DNA of 64,000 nucleotides from Nocardioides iriomotensis (GTDB lineage Bacteria > Actinomycetota > Actinomycetes > Propionibacteriales > Nocardioidaceae), in the NCBI RefSeq assembly GCF_004168035.1, contig NZ_SDPU01000028.1:186001-250000 (forward strand), read 5' to 3'. Positions 31,995-41,875 of this stretch are shown here, one piece after another. Positions within the stretch are counted from its first letter, which is position 1, and each line of letters begins with the position of its first letter. The position numbers and the translations under genes are program-made. Below the pieces are notes generated by a model. The model was not told where the DNA came from. It saw only the letters and a list, made by a program, of their open reading frames with translations, and ran no database searches.

Positions 31995-32174
31995 TCAGGC
32001 GACGGCGACGGGACGACGGCTCGGCTGGGGCAGCTTCAGCGTCCGCCGGCGGCGGATCCGCAGCCGGCGACGTCCGCCGGAACCCCACTCGCGGGCGGCC
32101 CGCTCGCGCCGGTAGTCGAGCTCGGCGGACCAGAACGGCTCCATCGCAGCGCTGGCGATCTCACTCATCATCAT
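31995..32174 (-). CDS. Small Arg-rich protein upstream of the LAL regulator, unknown function
   Basis: A 59-residue ORF beginning MMMSEIASAAMEPFWSAEL at the first of three consecutive ATG codons, with a GAGGAG ribosome-binding site at the right distance. The second half is strongly basic (GGRRRLRIRRRRTLKL). It ends nine bases before the LAL start. The good ribosome-binding site and tight spacing argue for a real gene, perhaps a leader peptide or small nucleic-acid-binding partner. I recognise no family. Confidence 0.55.
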   Translation of the reverse strand: MMMSEIASAAMEPFWSAELDYRRERAAREWGSGGRRRLRIRRRRTLKLPQPSRRPVAVA

Positions 32175-32268
32175 GACCTCTCCTCGGTTCTCTGATGACG
32201 TCAAAGATGCGCCTCTGAGGTAGCCCCGGACATCGGAAGGAATCCCTATCTCTCGCCGCCTCGGGACC

Positions 32269-32303
32269 GGGGTGCCTTAGGTCTACCGAGGGGGTGCCTT
32301 AGG
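32269..32303. promoter_or_regulatory. Tandem 13-bp direct repeats upstream of the LAL transcript
   Basis: GGGGTGCCTTAGG occurs at 32269-32281 and again at 32291-32303, identical and 22 bp apart (two helical turns). On the minus strand they read CCTAAGGCACCCC, 95-129 bases upstream of the small ORF. This is the geometry of a tandem activator site. Confidence 0.5.
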
Positions 32304-32424
32304 GGCCGGGACCCGGCTGTAACGCGGGGTTATTGACGCTTCACAAGGCGCATTTCGCTGGGGAAGCGTCCACATGCCTGGGGAAGTGCCCCCTGTACGG
32401 CGGTCGGCGCGGCCGGGCGACGAG

Positions 32425-32672
32425 GGGCAAGATGCGCCGACTCGGCGGCGCCAGGAGGGCAAGATGCGCCGACTCGGCACGTCTGAGGGGGCAGGACACG
32501 CCGACTCGAGCTCTCCCGGCGGGAGGTCCGAGCCGGGTCGGCGCCTCACCGCGGGAGGTCCGAGCCGGGTCGGCGCCTCACCGCGGGAGGTTCGAGCCGG
32601 GTCGGCGCCCCACGGCGGGAGGTCCGAGCCGGGTCGGCGCCCCACGGCGGGAGGTTCGAGCCGGGTCGCGGG
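32425..32672. repeat. Tandem 32-bp repeat array (about eight units)
   Basis: Units begin at 32425, 32457, 32489, 32521, 32553, 32585, 32617 and 32649, all exactly 32 bp apart and all starting GGG. The first two share GGGCAAGATGCGCCGACTCGG, minus its last base in wording here, and the third is a diverged form. The next four share GGGAGGTCCGAGCCGGGTCG with C/T variation at one position; units 4 and 5 are identical. The last unit fades out at the MFS stop codon. There are no spacers, and 32 is not a multiple of three, so this is a non-coding minisatellite. The remaining gap (32175-32424) holds the direct repeats above and no gene. Confidence 0.85.
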
Positions 32673-32673
32673 G

Positions 32674-33909
32674 TCAGTGGTCGGGCAGGTCGCGGAGGTG
32701 GCGGACCGGGCTGGCCAGCAGGATCAGCGGCGACAGCACGGTGAGCGCGGCGAGCACGAGCAGCGCGTCCCGGGCACCCAGCCAGGTCGCGAGGGCGCCC
32801 GCGGCGAGGCCGCCGAGCGGGATGGCGCCCCACGAGACGAACCGCACCGTGGCCATCACCCGCGAGAGCATCTCGGGCGGGCTGGCGATCTGGCGGTACG
32901 TGCGGGTGCAGGTCGAGAGCACGACCACGCCGCCGGCGAAGACGACGTTGCCGAGGGCGAACATGAAGTACCCGACGACCCCGCTCCCGACCGGGATCAG
33001 GAACGCCCCGCCGACGGACACGAAGCCCGCGACGACACAGGCCCGGGCGGACCCCACCGCACGGACGACCGAGGGCACGAGGGCGGCGCCGACGAGCGAG
33101 CCGATTCCCTCGGCGGCGAGCAGGAAGCCGACCAGGGCGGCGGGGGCGTCGAGGTCGCGCACGAGGTACAGCGCGAACAGCGCCATCTGGCCGCCGCACA
33201 CGAAGTTCGTCGCGGTCGCGTCCCACATGCAGGGCCCCATGATCGGGTGCCGCGTCACGTACTCCCAGCCCTCGCGGATCATCGCGCGCATCGGCGGCCG
33301 GTCCGGCGACGGCACGTGCCGCTCGGGCAGGCGCCGCAGCAGGACGGCCGAGACGACGTACGACGCGGAGTTCACCAGCAGGGTCGGCACGGCGCCGAGC
33401 AGCGAGACGCACACGCCGCCGAGCGACGGGCCGCCGAGCTGGCTCGCGGCGTGCGTGCCGCTCATCAGCGAGTTGCGGGCCTGCAGCTGCTCCTTGGGTA
33501 CGACGGAGGGCAGGAAGGTCGAGTTGGCCACGTCGAACAGCACGTTGGCGAAGCTGGTGACGAGAGCGACCACGACGAGCTGCGCGACCGACAGCACCCC
33601 CAGCCACCAGGCGACCGGGATCGACGCGACGGCAAGAGCCCGCGCGACGTCCATCCCGACCTGGAGCCTCCGCAGCGGCAACCGCTGGGTGATCACGCCG
33701 GCCGGCAGGCCGATGACGAGCCAGGCGACGTAGGCCGCCGCCGCGATCACGCCCATCTCGAACGCGGTCGCGTCGAGCGCGAGCAGCGCCGTCAGCGGCA
33801 GCGCGACCGCACCGACCGCCGACCCGACCGCGCTGGTCGCGCCGGCCGACCAGTAGGTCCAGAACGCCCGTGTCCCCGACGACTCGCGCTGCTCGCGTGT
33901 AAGTTCCAT
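32674..33909 (-). CDS. MFS transporter divergent from the HxlR-peroxiredoxin regulator
   Basis: A 411-residue protein with about twelve hydrophobic segments, of the same exporter-like MFS group as 26798-28111 (loop VITQRLPLRRLQVGMD; central loop RHVPSPDRPPMRAMIREG). The ATG at 33909 (MELTREQRESSG) was preferred to 33924. A -35/-10 pair (TTGCGG, 18 bp, TATGGT) ends ten bases before 33909, so the transcript would be nearly leaderless, and the start codon lies inside a palindrome. The divergent regulator gene starts 71 bases away. Likely an efflux pump induced by whatever that regulator senses; substrate unknown. Confidence 0.85.
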   Translation of the reverse strand: MELTREQRESSGTRAFWTYWSAGATSAVGSAVGAVALPLTALLALDATAFEMGVIAAAAYVAWLVIGLPAGVITQRLPLRRLQVGMDVARALAVASIPVAWWLGVLSVAQLVVVALVTSFANVLFDVANSTFLPSVVPKEQLQARNSLMSGTHAASQLGGPSLGGVCVSLLGAVPTLLVNSASYVVSAVLLRRLPERHVPSPDRPPMRAMIREGWEYVTRHPIMGPCMWDATATNFVCGGQMALFALYLVRDLDAPAALVGFLLAAEGIGSLVGAALVPSVVRAVGSARACVVAGFVSVGGAFLIPVGSGVVGYFMFALGNVVFAGGVVVLSTCTRTYRQIASPPEMLSRVMATVRFVSWGAIPLGGLAAGALATWLGARDALLVLAALTVLSPLILLASPVRHLRDLPDH

Positions 33910-33918
33910 AATGGAACT
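33902..33918. promoter_or_regulatory. Palindromic operator over the MFS start codon
   Basis: AGTTCCAT-A-ATGGAACT is a perfect inverted repeat with 8-bp arms. It covers the MFS ATG (33907-33909) and the expected transcription start. The nearest regulator gene is the divergent HxlR fusion, the likely ligand. Confidence 0.6.
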
Positions 33919-33919
33919 G

Positions 33920-33949
33920 ACCATAGAGGCTGCCCCGCACCACCCGCAA
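33920..33949 (-). promoter_or_regulatory. Promoter of the MFS gene
   Basis: On the minus strand TTGCGG (33944-33949) and TATGGT (33920-33925) are separated by 18 bp. The -10 ends ten bases before the ATG at 33909, so the leader would be only a few bases. Confidence 0.45.
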
Positions 33950-33980
33950 CCGGGAGGATCGACCTCGTGAGGAGGAACCC

Positions 33981-34859
33981 GTGAGGCGCGACGACCTGAC
34001 CGACGCGACCTGTGGCATCGCCCAGGCGCTGGGCGTCGTCGGCGACTGGTGGACGTTCCTCGTCGTGCGCGAGGTGGCCGGCGGCACGACCCGCTTCGAC
34101 GGCATCCAGGCCGCGCTCGGCATCAGCCGCAGGGCTCTCACCGAGCGGTTGACCCACCTCGTCGAGCACGGCGTCCTCGTGCGCACGCCGTACAGCGAGC
34201 GGCCGCCGCGCCACGACTACCTCCTCACCGCCAAGGGCGAGGGCCTGCTGCCGGTGCTGCTCGCGCTGCAGGAGTTCGGCGACCGGCACGTGCTCGGCGA
34301 CGGCGCCGTGACCGCGACGGCCGCGGCCTCCTCGGCCGAGGCGCAGCGCGTGCACGACCTCGTCGGCCACCGGGTCGCCGACGTCGGCCTGCCCGCGCAC
34401 ACGGGAGACGAGGTGCGGCTCCGGCCGGCCGAAGGGTGGCGCGTCGTCTACTTCTTCCCCGGTGCGTTCGCCCCGGGCGCGCAGGCCTACCCCGCCGGCT
34501 GGGGCGACATCCCCGGCGCGGCCGGCTGCACGCTCGAGTCGACGACGTACGCCACGCACCACGACGAGTTCGTCGCCGCAGGCGCCGAGGTCGTCGGGGT
34601 CAGCTCGCAGCGCACCGACCAGCAGGCGGCGTTCGCCGAGCACGCCGGGCTGCCGTTCCGGCTGCTGTCCGACGTCGACCTCCGGGTGGGTACGGCGATG
34701 CGGCTGCCGGCGTTCCGGGTGGCCGGCACCGACCGCTACAAGCGCCAGACGCTGCTGCTCGATCCCACCGGCACGGTCCGGCACGCGCAGATGCCGATCA
34801 CCGACCCGGCCGGGTCCGTCACCGAGATGTTGAGCGCGGTCCGCGAGCTCGCCGGCTAG
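33981..34859 (+). CDS. HxlR-type transcriptional regulator fused to a peroxiredoxin domain
   Basis: A 292-residue two-domain protein. Residues ~5-105 form an HxlR winged helix ([61 protein letters not shown]). Residues ~128-292 form an AhpC/TSA-Bcp-like peroxiredoxin fold: [21 protein letters not shown] with the presumed peroxidatic Cys183, [16 protein letters not shown], and [12 protein letters not shown]. There are exactly two cysteines: Cys11, at the place where HxlR sensors such as HypR keep their redox Cys, and Cys183. Between the FFP and GCT segments there is a ~15-residue insertion relative to Bcp. GGAGG precedes the GTG start at 7 bases. Divergent to an MFS gene. Probable thiol-redox or peroxide sensor; that role is inferred. 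Confidence 0.85.
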   Translation: MRRDDLTDATCGIAQALGVVGDWWTFLVVREVAGGTTRFDGIQAALGISRRALTERLTHLVEHGVLVRTPYSERPPRHDYLLTAKGEGLLPVLLALQEFGDRHVLGDGAVTATAAASSAEAQRVHDLVGHRVADVGLPAHTGDEVRLRPAEGWRVVYFFPGAFAPGAQAYPAGWGDIPGAAGCTLESTTYATHHDEFVAAGAEVVGVSSQRTDQQAAFAEHAGLPFRLLSDVDLRVGTAMRLPAFRVAGTDRYKRQTLLLDPTGTVRHAQMPITDPAGSVTEMLSAVRELAG

Positions 34860-36007
34860 ACCCGCCGGCCGCCGACGTACACCTCCCGCACCAGCGGCAC
34901 CCCCGGCCGGTAGGCGAGGTGGATCGCCGACGGCGCCTCCAGCACGACCAGGTCGGCACGGGCCCCGACGCGCAGGTGGCCGACGTCGTCCCGGTCGAGC
35001 GCCTCGGCGCCGCCGAGGGTCGCGGCCCGCACGGCCTCGACCGGCGACATCCCCATCTCCCGCACGGCGAGCGCCACGCACAGCGGCATCGAGGACGTGT
35101 AGCAGGACCCCGGGTTGCAGTCGCTCGCGAGCGCGACGCGGACGCCGGCGTCAAGGAGCCGCCGGGCGTCGGGGTACGGCGAGCGGGTGGAGAATTCCAC
35201 ACCCGGCAGCAGCGTCGCGACCGTGCCGGTGTCGGCGAGGGCGGCGACGTCGGAGTCGTCGAGGTACGTGCAGTGGTCGACCGCGACCAGGCCGAGCTCG
35301 CAGGCGAGCTGCACGCCGGGACCGGGGCCGAGCTGGTTGGCGTGCAGCCGGCCGCGCAGCCCGGCGACCGCCCCGGCGGCGAGCACGGCCCGCGTCTGGT
35401 CGACGTCGAAGGCGCCGCGCTCGCAGAACACGTCCACCCACCGCGCGTGCGGCGCGCAGGCCTCGAGCATCGGACCGGTGACGAGGTCGACGTACTCCTC
35501 CGGCGTCGTCCCCTCCGGCACCACGTGCGCGCCGAGGAACGTCGTCTCCTCGGTGAACTGCCGCGCGACCGCGAGGCTGCGCGCCTCGTCGCGCACGCTC
35601 AGGCCGTAACCGCTCTTCACCTCGACCGTCGTCGTCCCCTGCCGCCGCATCTCGTCCACCAGCCGCGCGACGTTGGCGGTCAGCTGCTCGTCGGTCGCGG
35701 CACGCGTGGCGGCGACGGTGGTGCGGATCCCGCCGGCGGAGTACGGCGTCCCGGTCATCCGGGCCGCGAACTCCTGCGCCCGGTCGCCGGCGAACACCAG
35801 GTGCGAGTGCGAGTCGACGAAGCCCGGGACGACCGCCCGACCACCCACGTCGTACGACGCATCGGCCGCGGGCGCGCTGCGGGCGGAACCGGTCCAGGCG
35901 ACGCGGCCGGACTCGACGACGACCGCGGCGTCGGGCAGCGGGGCGTGCCCGTGCTCCGGGTCGTGCGAGGTCAGCTCGGCGACACCGGTCAGCAGCAGCG
36001 AGGTCAT
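34856..36007 (-). CDS. hutI: Imidazolonepropionase
   Basis: A 383-residue amidohydrolase, third step of histidine breakdown: imidazolone-5-propanoate to N-formimino-L-glutamate. Metal and substrate motifs are visible: [12 protein letters not shown] near residue 70, [21 protein letters not shown] and [15 protein letters not shown]. The ATG at 36007 overlaps the hutF stop by four bases, so the pair is co-translated. Its 3' end converges with the HxlR-peroxiredoxin gene, overlapping by four bases. Confidence 0.95.
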   Translation of the reverse strand: MTSLLLTGVAELTSHDPEHGHAPLPDAAVVVESGRVAWTGSARSAPAADASYDVGGRAVVPGFVDSHSHLVFAGDRAQEFAARMTGTPYSAGGIRTTVAATRAATDEQLTANVARLVDEMRRQGTTTVEVKSGYGLSVRDEARSLAVARQFTEETTFLGAHVVPEGTTPEEYVDLVTGPMLEACAPHARWVDVFCERGAFDVDQTRAVLAAGAVAGLRGRLHANQLGPGPGVQLACELGLVAVDHCTYLDDSDVAALADTGTVATLLPGVEFSTRSPYPDARRLLDAGVRVALASDCNPGSCYTSSMPLCVALAVREMGMSPVEAVRAATLGGAEALDRDDVGHLRVGARADLVVLEAPSAIHLAYRPGVPLVREVYVGGRRV

Positions 36008-37305
36008 GCGTCCCATACCTTCCGGATGACGGCGTCCAGCTCGGCGCCCACGTCGCGCCGGTCGTCGGCCGTGGCGACCACGACGCCGTCGGCGACGACG
36101 TGGACGACGTCGGCGGCGGTCGCGGCGAACACGGCCGTGGCCTCCCCTGCGCCGGTCCCCGCCGTGCGCGGGCTCGTGGTGTCGAGCGTGACCAGGTCGG
36201 CCCGCGCCCCCACCTCGATCCGGCCGGCGTCGGCGAGGCCGAGCGAGCGGTGGCCGACGGACGTGGCGGCCGCGAGCAGCTCGCCGGACGCCCAGTGCCC
36301 GCGCTGCTCGCTGGCGAGCCGCTCGTCGAGCTCGACCGCGCGCATCTCCTCGAACAGGTCGACCACCGCGTGGCTGTCGGAGCCGAGGGTGAGCGGCGCC
36401 CCGGCCTCGTGCAGCTGCCGCGACGGGCCGATCCCGTCGCCGAGGTCCCGCTCGGTGGTCGGGCAGAAGCAGGCGTACGTCCGCGACTCCCCCAGCACCG
36501 CGACGTCGCCGGCGGTCAGGTGGGTGGCGTGCACGGCCGACGTCCGGTCGCCCAGCGCGCCCGCCTCGCCGAGCAGCGCGGTGGGCGTGATGCCGTAGGC
36601 GTCGAGGCACTGGTCGTTCTCGGCGACCTGCTCCGACAGGTGCACGTGCAGCGGCGCCTCGTGCCGAGACGCCCAGGCCGCGACGAGCGGCACCTGCTCG
36701 CGCGGGACCGCGCGGACGGAGTGGACCGCCGCGCCCCGGTGCGGCACGTCGAGCGCCTCGACCCGTTCCGCCCACGCCTCGGCCGTCCCGTCGCTGAACC
36801 GGCGCTGCACGCCCTCGGGCTCCCGACCGATGCCGGCCGCGAGGTAGCAGGTGTCGAGCAGCACGACCCGCACCCCGGCCTGCCGGCCGGCCTCGACGAG
36901 CGCGTGGCCCATCGCGTTCGGGTCGTCGTACGGCGTGCCGTCGGGGCCGTGGTGGAGGTAGTGGAACTCGCCCACGGAGGTGATGCCCGCCAGCGCCATC
37001 TCGCGGTACGTCGCGCGGGCCAGGGCGAGGTAGCCGTCGGGGTCGAGCCGCGCGGCGACGGCGTACATCTGCTCGCGCCAGGTCCAGAACGTGCCGCGGT
37101 CCTCCTGCGTCCGGCCGCGCAGCGCGCGATGGAACGCGTGGCTGTGGCAGTTGGCGAGACCAGGAATCGTCAAGCCGGCAAGGCGTTCCGCGCCGTCGGC
37201 ACCGCCGTGGTTCACCGCGGCGAACCGGCCGTCCTCGACCTCGACCCGCACCCCCTCGACGACCCCGTCGGGCAGCAGCGCACGCTCCAACCACCACCCG
37301 CTCAT
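36004..37305 (-). CDS. hutF: Formimidoylglutamate deiminase
   Basis: A 433-residue amidohydrolase that converts N-formimino-L-glutamate to N-formyl-L-glutamate plus ammonia, the branch that needs a deformylase afterwards. Metal ligands are seen in [38 protein letters not shown] and [10 protein letters not shown]. Length matches the family. It is followed directly by hutI. No hutG-type deformylase is in the window; an M20 amidohydrolase is nearby. Confidence 0.95.
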   Translation of the reverse strand: MSGWWLERALLPDGVVEGVRVEVEDGRFAAVNHGGADGAERLAGLTIPGLANCHSHAFHRALRGRTQEDRGTFWTWREQMYAVAARLDPDGYLALARATYREMALAGITSVGEFHYLHHGPDGTPYDDPNAMGHALVEAGRQAGVRVVLLDTCYLAAGIGREPEGVQRRFSDGTAEAWAERVEALDVPHRGAAVHSVRAVPREQVPLVAAWASRHEAPLHVHLSEQVAENDQCLDAYGITPTALLGEAGALGDRTSAVHATHLTAGDVAVLGESRTYACFCPTTERDLGDGIGPSRQLHEAGAPLTLGSDSHAVVDLFEEMRAVELDERLASEQRGHWASGELLAAATSVGHRSLGLADAGRIEVGARADLVTLDTTSPRTAGTGAGEATAVFAATAADVVHVVADGVVVATADDRRDVGAELDAVIRKVWDA

Positions 37306-37376
37306 GCGGCCATCCTCCCGTCGGGTGCGCCAGACAGGGGTGGACGGCGCGCCGCGGCAGGGGCACCGTGGGCACC

Positions 37377-37664
37377 ATGACGACCATGAGCCTCCCCCTC
37401 GTCAGCACCTGCAGCGTCGACGGCTGCTCGTACAACCACGACCACGACTGCCACGCCGGAGCGATCACGGTGACCGGCTCGTCGTCGGCGTGCGGGACGT
37501 ACGTCCACACCGATGCCAAGGGCGGCGCGGACAGCACCGCGACGGTGGGGGCGTGCCACCGGACCGACTGCGTGCACAACTCCGCCCTGGAGTGCACCGC
37601 CCACGACGTCGAGGTGGGTCCGGGGGCGGACGTCGCCGACTGCCTGACCTTCAGCGCGCGCTGA
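37377..37664 (+). CDS. DUF1540-containing cysteine-rich small protein (two repeats)
   Basis: A 95-residue protein made of two copies of the DUF1540 Cys motif: [14 protein letters not shown] with a later ACGTY, then [14 protein letters not shown] with a later ADCLTF. The eight cysteines and several His suggest binding of two zinc ions or similar. DUF1540 proteins have no defined role. The start is uncertain among GTG 37368, ATG 37377 and ATG 37386; the middle one is used. It is divergent from hutF and ends in a hairpin shared with the M20 gene. Confidence 0.8.
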   Translation: MTTMSLPLVSTCSVDGCSYNHDHDCHAGAITVTGSSSACGTYVHTDAKGGADSTATVGACHRTDCVHNSALECTAHDVEVGPGADVADCLTFSAR

Positions 37665-37674
37665 AGCGCGCGCT
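37653..37674. terminator. Bidirectional hairpin between DUF1540 and M20 genes
   Basis: AGCGCGCGC-TGAA-GCGCGCGCT forms a perfect 9-bp stem with a tetraloop. It overlaps the DUF1540 stop and lies eight bases from the M20 stop. The overlapping palindrome TTCAGCGCGCGCTGAA is at 37650-37665. Confidence 0.55.
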
Positions 37675-37681
37675 GACCCGG

Positions 37682-38881
37682 TCACTGCTCACCGCCTGAC
37701 AGCAGCGCCAGCGTGTCCGCGAGCGCGGTCACGCCGGCCAGGCAGTCCGCGGTCTCGGCGTGCTCGTCGGGGCTGTGCGAGACGCCGGTCGGGTTGCGGA
37801 CGAACAGCATCGCGGTCGGGACGCCCGCCGCGGACAGCACGCCTGCGTCGTGGCCGGCCATGGTCGGGATGACCGGCCAGCGGTGCGGCTCCGCGATCCG
37901 CGCGGCGAGGGCGGGGTCGAACGCCACCTCGGGTGACACCGACTCGGCGGTCACCGTGAGCGACGTGCCGTCCCGGCCGGCGCGTTCTTGCGCCTGCCGC
38001 TCGACGTCGGCGAGCAGCTGCTCCAGCGCGGTCGACGACTCGGCGCGCGCGTCGAGCCACGCGGTCACGTGGGAGGGGACGGCGTTGGTGCCGTTGGGGC
38101 GTACGTCGACCCGTCCGAACGTCGCGCGCTGCCCGGAGACCCGGGCCTGCTTGTTGGCGGCCAGCGCGGTCATCGCATAGCTGAGCATCGGGTCGCGCCG
38201 GTCCTCCATCCGGGTGGTGCCGGCGTGGTTGGCCTCGCCCGCGAAGTCGAACCGGTAGCGCCCGTGCGGCCAGATCGCGCTGGCCACGCCCACCGCCTCG
38301 TCGCGGTCGACAAGGTCGCGGCCCTGCTCGACGTGCAGCTCGACGAACGTCGCGACCCCGTCGAGCCAGGTGCCGCGCGAGCCGTCGAGCCCCTCGTCGG
38401 CCAGCGCGTCCTCGAGCGCGAGACCCTCACGGTCGCGCAGCACCCGGGCCGTCTCCCACGACGTCGCGCCGGTGAGCAGCCGGGAGCCGAGGCAGGCCAG
38501 GCCGAAGCGCGAGCCCTCCTCCTCGACGAACGCGCCGACCGCGACCGGCCGGCGCGGCTCGAACCCGCGACCGCGCAGCACGTCGACGGCGGCCAGCGCC
38601 GACACGACGCCCAGCGGTCCGTCGTACGCACCGCCGTCGAGCACGGAGTCGAGGTGCGACCCGGTGAGCACGGCGTCGGTGCGGCCGGTCCCCCACCAGG
38701 CGACGAGGTTGCCAAGCCCGTCGCGCTCGACGGCGAGCCCGCGCGCCTCGGCCTGCTCGACGAACCACGCCCGCGCCTCCCGTTCCGGGGCCGTCCACGG
38801 CTGCCGGAAGTACCCGCCGCTGCTCGCCGACCGGCCCAGCGGGAGCAGGTCGCGCCACATCTGCTCGAAGTCGTCAGTCAC
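37682..38881 (-). CDS. M20-family amidohydrolase (allantoate amidohydrolase / N-carbamoyl-amino-acid hydrolase type)
   Basis: A 399-residue dinuclear-metal hydrolase. Metal-site segments are clear: TGSHLDSVLDGGAYDGPLG, AFVEEEGSRFG, EANHAGTTRMEDRRDP and AGHDAGVLSAAGVP. The GTG at 38881 was chosen because GGGAG lies five bases upstream; the ATG 12 bases earlier would overlap it. Family members cleave allantoate or N-carbamoyl amino acids. Here it sits within a hut cluster that has HutF but no HutG, so it may release formate from N-formylglutamate; that role is inferred. It starts 10 bp from the divergent nitroreductase. Confidence 0.88.
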   Translation of the reverse strand: MTDDFEQMWRDLLPLGRSASSGGYFRQPWTAPEREARAWFVEQAEARGLAVERDGLGNLVAWWGTGRTDAVLTGSHLDSVLDGGAYDGPLGVVSALAAVDVLRGRGFEPRRPVAVGAFVEEEGSRFGLACLGSRLLTGATSWETARVLRDREGLALEDALADEGLDGSRGTWLDGVATFVELHVEQGRDLVDRDEAVGVASAIWPHGRYRFDFAGEANHAGTTRMEDRRDPMLSYAMTALAANKQARVSGQRATFGRVDVRPNGTNAVPSHVTAWLDARAESSTALEQLLADVERQAQERAGRDGTSLTVTAESVSPEVAFDPALAARIAEPHRWPVIPTMAGHDAGVLSAAGVPTAMLFVRNPTGVSHSPDEHAETADCLAGVTALADTLALLSGGEQ

Positions 38882-38891
38882 GATGGCTCCC

Positions 38892-39527
38892 ATGGAGTTC
38901 CAGGATGTCGTACGTCGTCGTCGGATGGTGCGCAGCTACGACCCCGACCGCCCGGTGGACCCCGCGGTGGTGGAGCGGCTGCTGGACAACGCGGTCCGGG
39001 CGCCGAGCGCGGGGTTCAGCCAGGGCTGGGGGTTCCTCGTGCTGGAGTCTGCCGAGGACCGCGCCCGGTTCTGGGAGGCCACCTCCGACGACGCCGGCGA
39101 CGACGGGGCGCCGGACGGCTGGCTCACCGGGATGATGACGGCGCCGTTGATCGTGGTTCCCCTGTCCTGCAAGGAGATCTACCTCGAGCGCTACGCCCAG
39201 GACGACAAGGGCTGGACCGACAAGGACGAGTCGCGCTGGCCGGTGCCGTACTGGGACATCGACACCGGCATGGCGTCGCTGCTGATCCTGCAGACCGCCG
39301 TCGACGAGGGCCTGGGGGCGTGCTTCTTCGGCGTGCCGCCGGCGAGGATGGAGGCGTTCCGCACGGCGTTCGACGTGCCGGCGGCGTACACCCCGATCGG
39401 CGCGATCACCGTCGGCCACAAGCCGGCCGACCCCGCGCAGACCGGCGCGAAGGGCAGCCCGACGCGACGGGCGCGTCGGGATCCGGGCGAGGTGGTGCAC
39501 CGCGGCCGCTGGACGGCGCGTCCGTAG
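38892..39527 (+). CDS. Nitroreductase family protein
   Basis: A 211-residue flavin (FMN) oxidoreductase of the NfsA/NfnB fold. FMN-binding features are RRRRMVRSYDPDRPVD at the N-terminus, LDNAVRAPSAGFSQGW, and DEGLGACFFGVPP, with the later ITVGHKP. It carries a Trp-rich insertion (GWTDKDESRWPVPYWD, ~residues 110-125). Substrate unknown. Its ATG at 38892 is only 10 bp from the divergent M20 start, so promoters must lie in coding sequence. It lies in the hut region but has no known role in histidine breakdown. Confidence 0.85.
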   Translation: MEFQDVVRRRRMVRSYDPDRPVDPAVVERLLDNAVRAPSAGFSQGWGFLVLESAEDRARFWEATSDDAGDDGAPDGWLTGMMTAPLIVVPLSCKEIYLERYAQDDKGWTDKDESRWPVPYWDIDTGMASLLILQTAVDEGLGACFFGVPPARMEAFRTAFDVPAAYTPIGAITVGHKPADPAQTGAKGSPTRRARRDPGEVVHRGRWTARP

Positions 39528-39548
39528 GATGAGGGCGGGGTGAACGCG

Positions 39549-40159
39549 ATGAGCGACAAGCAGACCAACCGCCTGGCCGAGTGGCAGGACGAGGAACGCC
39601 GGTTGCGCGAGGCAGCCGTGACCAAGGCGATGGGCGCCGCGCCCGAGCCGGAGGTCGAGGCCGCCGACGAGGCCGCCGAGGAGAGCGCCCGCGCCCGCAT
39701 CGACCAGCAGACCGCGTGGGTGGACCGTCAGGTGCGCGCGGCGATCGCGCGCGGGGAGTTCGACAACCTGCCCGGAGCGGGCAAGCCGCTGAAGCTGCCG
39801 GATACGCACGACCCCGACTGGTGGACCAAGCGGCTCATCGAGCGCGAGAAGATCACCGGCATCGCGCCGCCGGCCATCGGCCTGCGCGCCGAGGACGCCG
39901 CGCTCGACGCGGAGCTCGACCGGATGGCGACCGAGGAGCAGGTGCGCGAGGCGCTCGCCGACTTCAACCGCCGTGTCGTCGAGGCGCGCCGCCAGCTCCA
40001 GGGCGGTCCGCCCGTGGTGACGCCCACGCGCAACGTCGAGGACGAGGTCAACGCCTGGCGGCAGCGCCGCGCGGAGCGCCGGGCCGTCGTGCGCGCCGCC
40101 GAGCTGCGCGAGAAGGCCGAGACCCCGCGCCGCCGTTGGTGGCAGCGCCGGGCAACCCA

Positions 40160-40163
<4 letters not shown>
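39549..40163 (+). CDS. DUF1992 (DnaJ homologue C28-like) domain protein
   Basis: A 204-residue soluble protein. The conserved core is [39 protein letters not shown] (split in the family as VDRQI...[13 protein letters not shown]), then [15 protein letters not shown]. This DUF1992 region also occurs in eukaryotic DNAJC28 but there is no J domain here. Function unknown. The ATG at 39549 has GGGCGGGG upstream; GTG 39540 is possible. It converges with hutU, overlapping by four bases. Confidence 0.82.

Positions 40164-41871
<1,708 letters not shown>

Positions 41872-41875
<4 letters not shown>

Noticed and set aside
28839-32195. 1118-codon open frame antisense to the LAL regulator
   Set aside because: Composition shadow of the LAL gene, which has complete NTPase and LuxR domains in the sense frame. 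The antisense frame also runs through part of the ZIP gene.
32425-32672. Possible CRISPR array
   Set aside because: Units are directly adjacent with no unique spacers, and no cas gene is near.
32333-33733. Plus-strand open frame across the tandem repeats and antisense to the MFS gene
   Set aside because: The 32-bp period shifts frame with every unit, so the repeats are not coding; the remainder is antisense to a clear MFS transporter.
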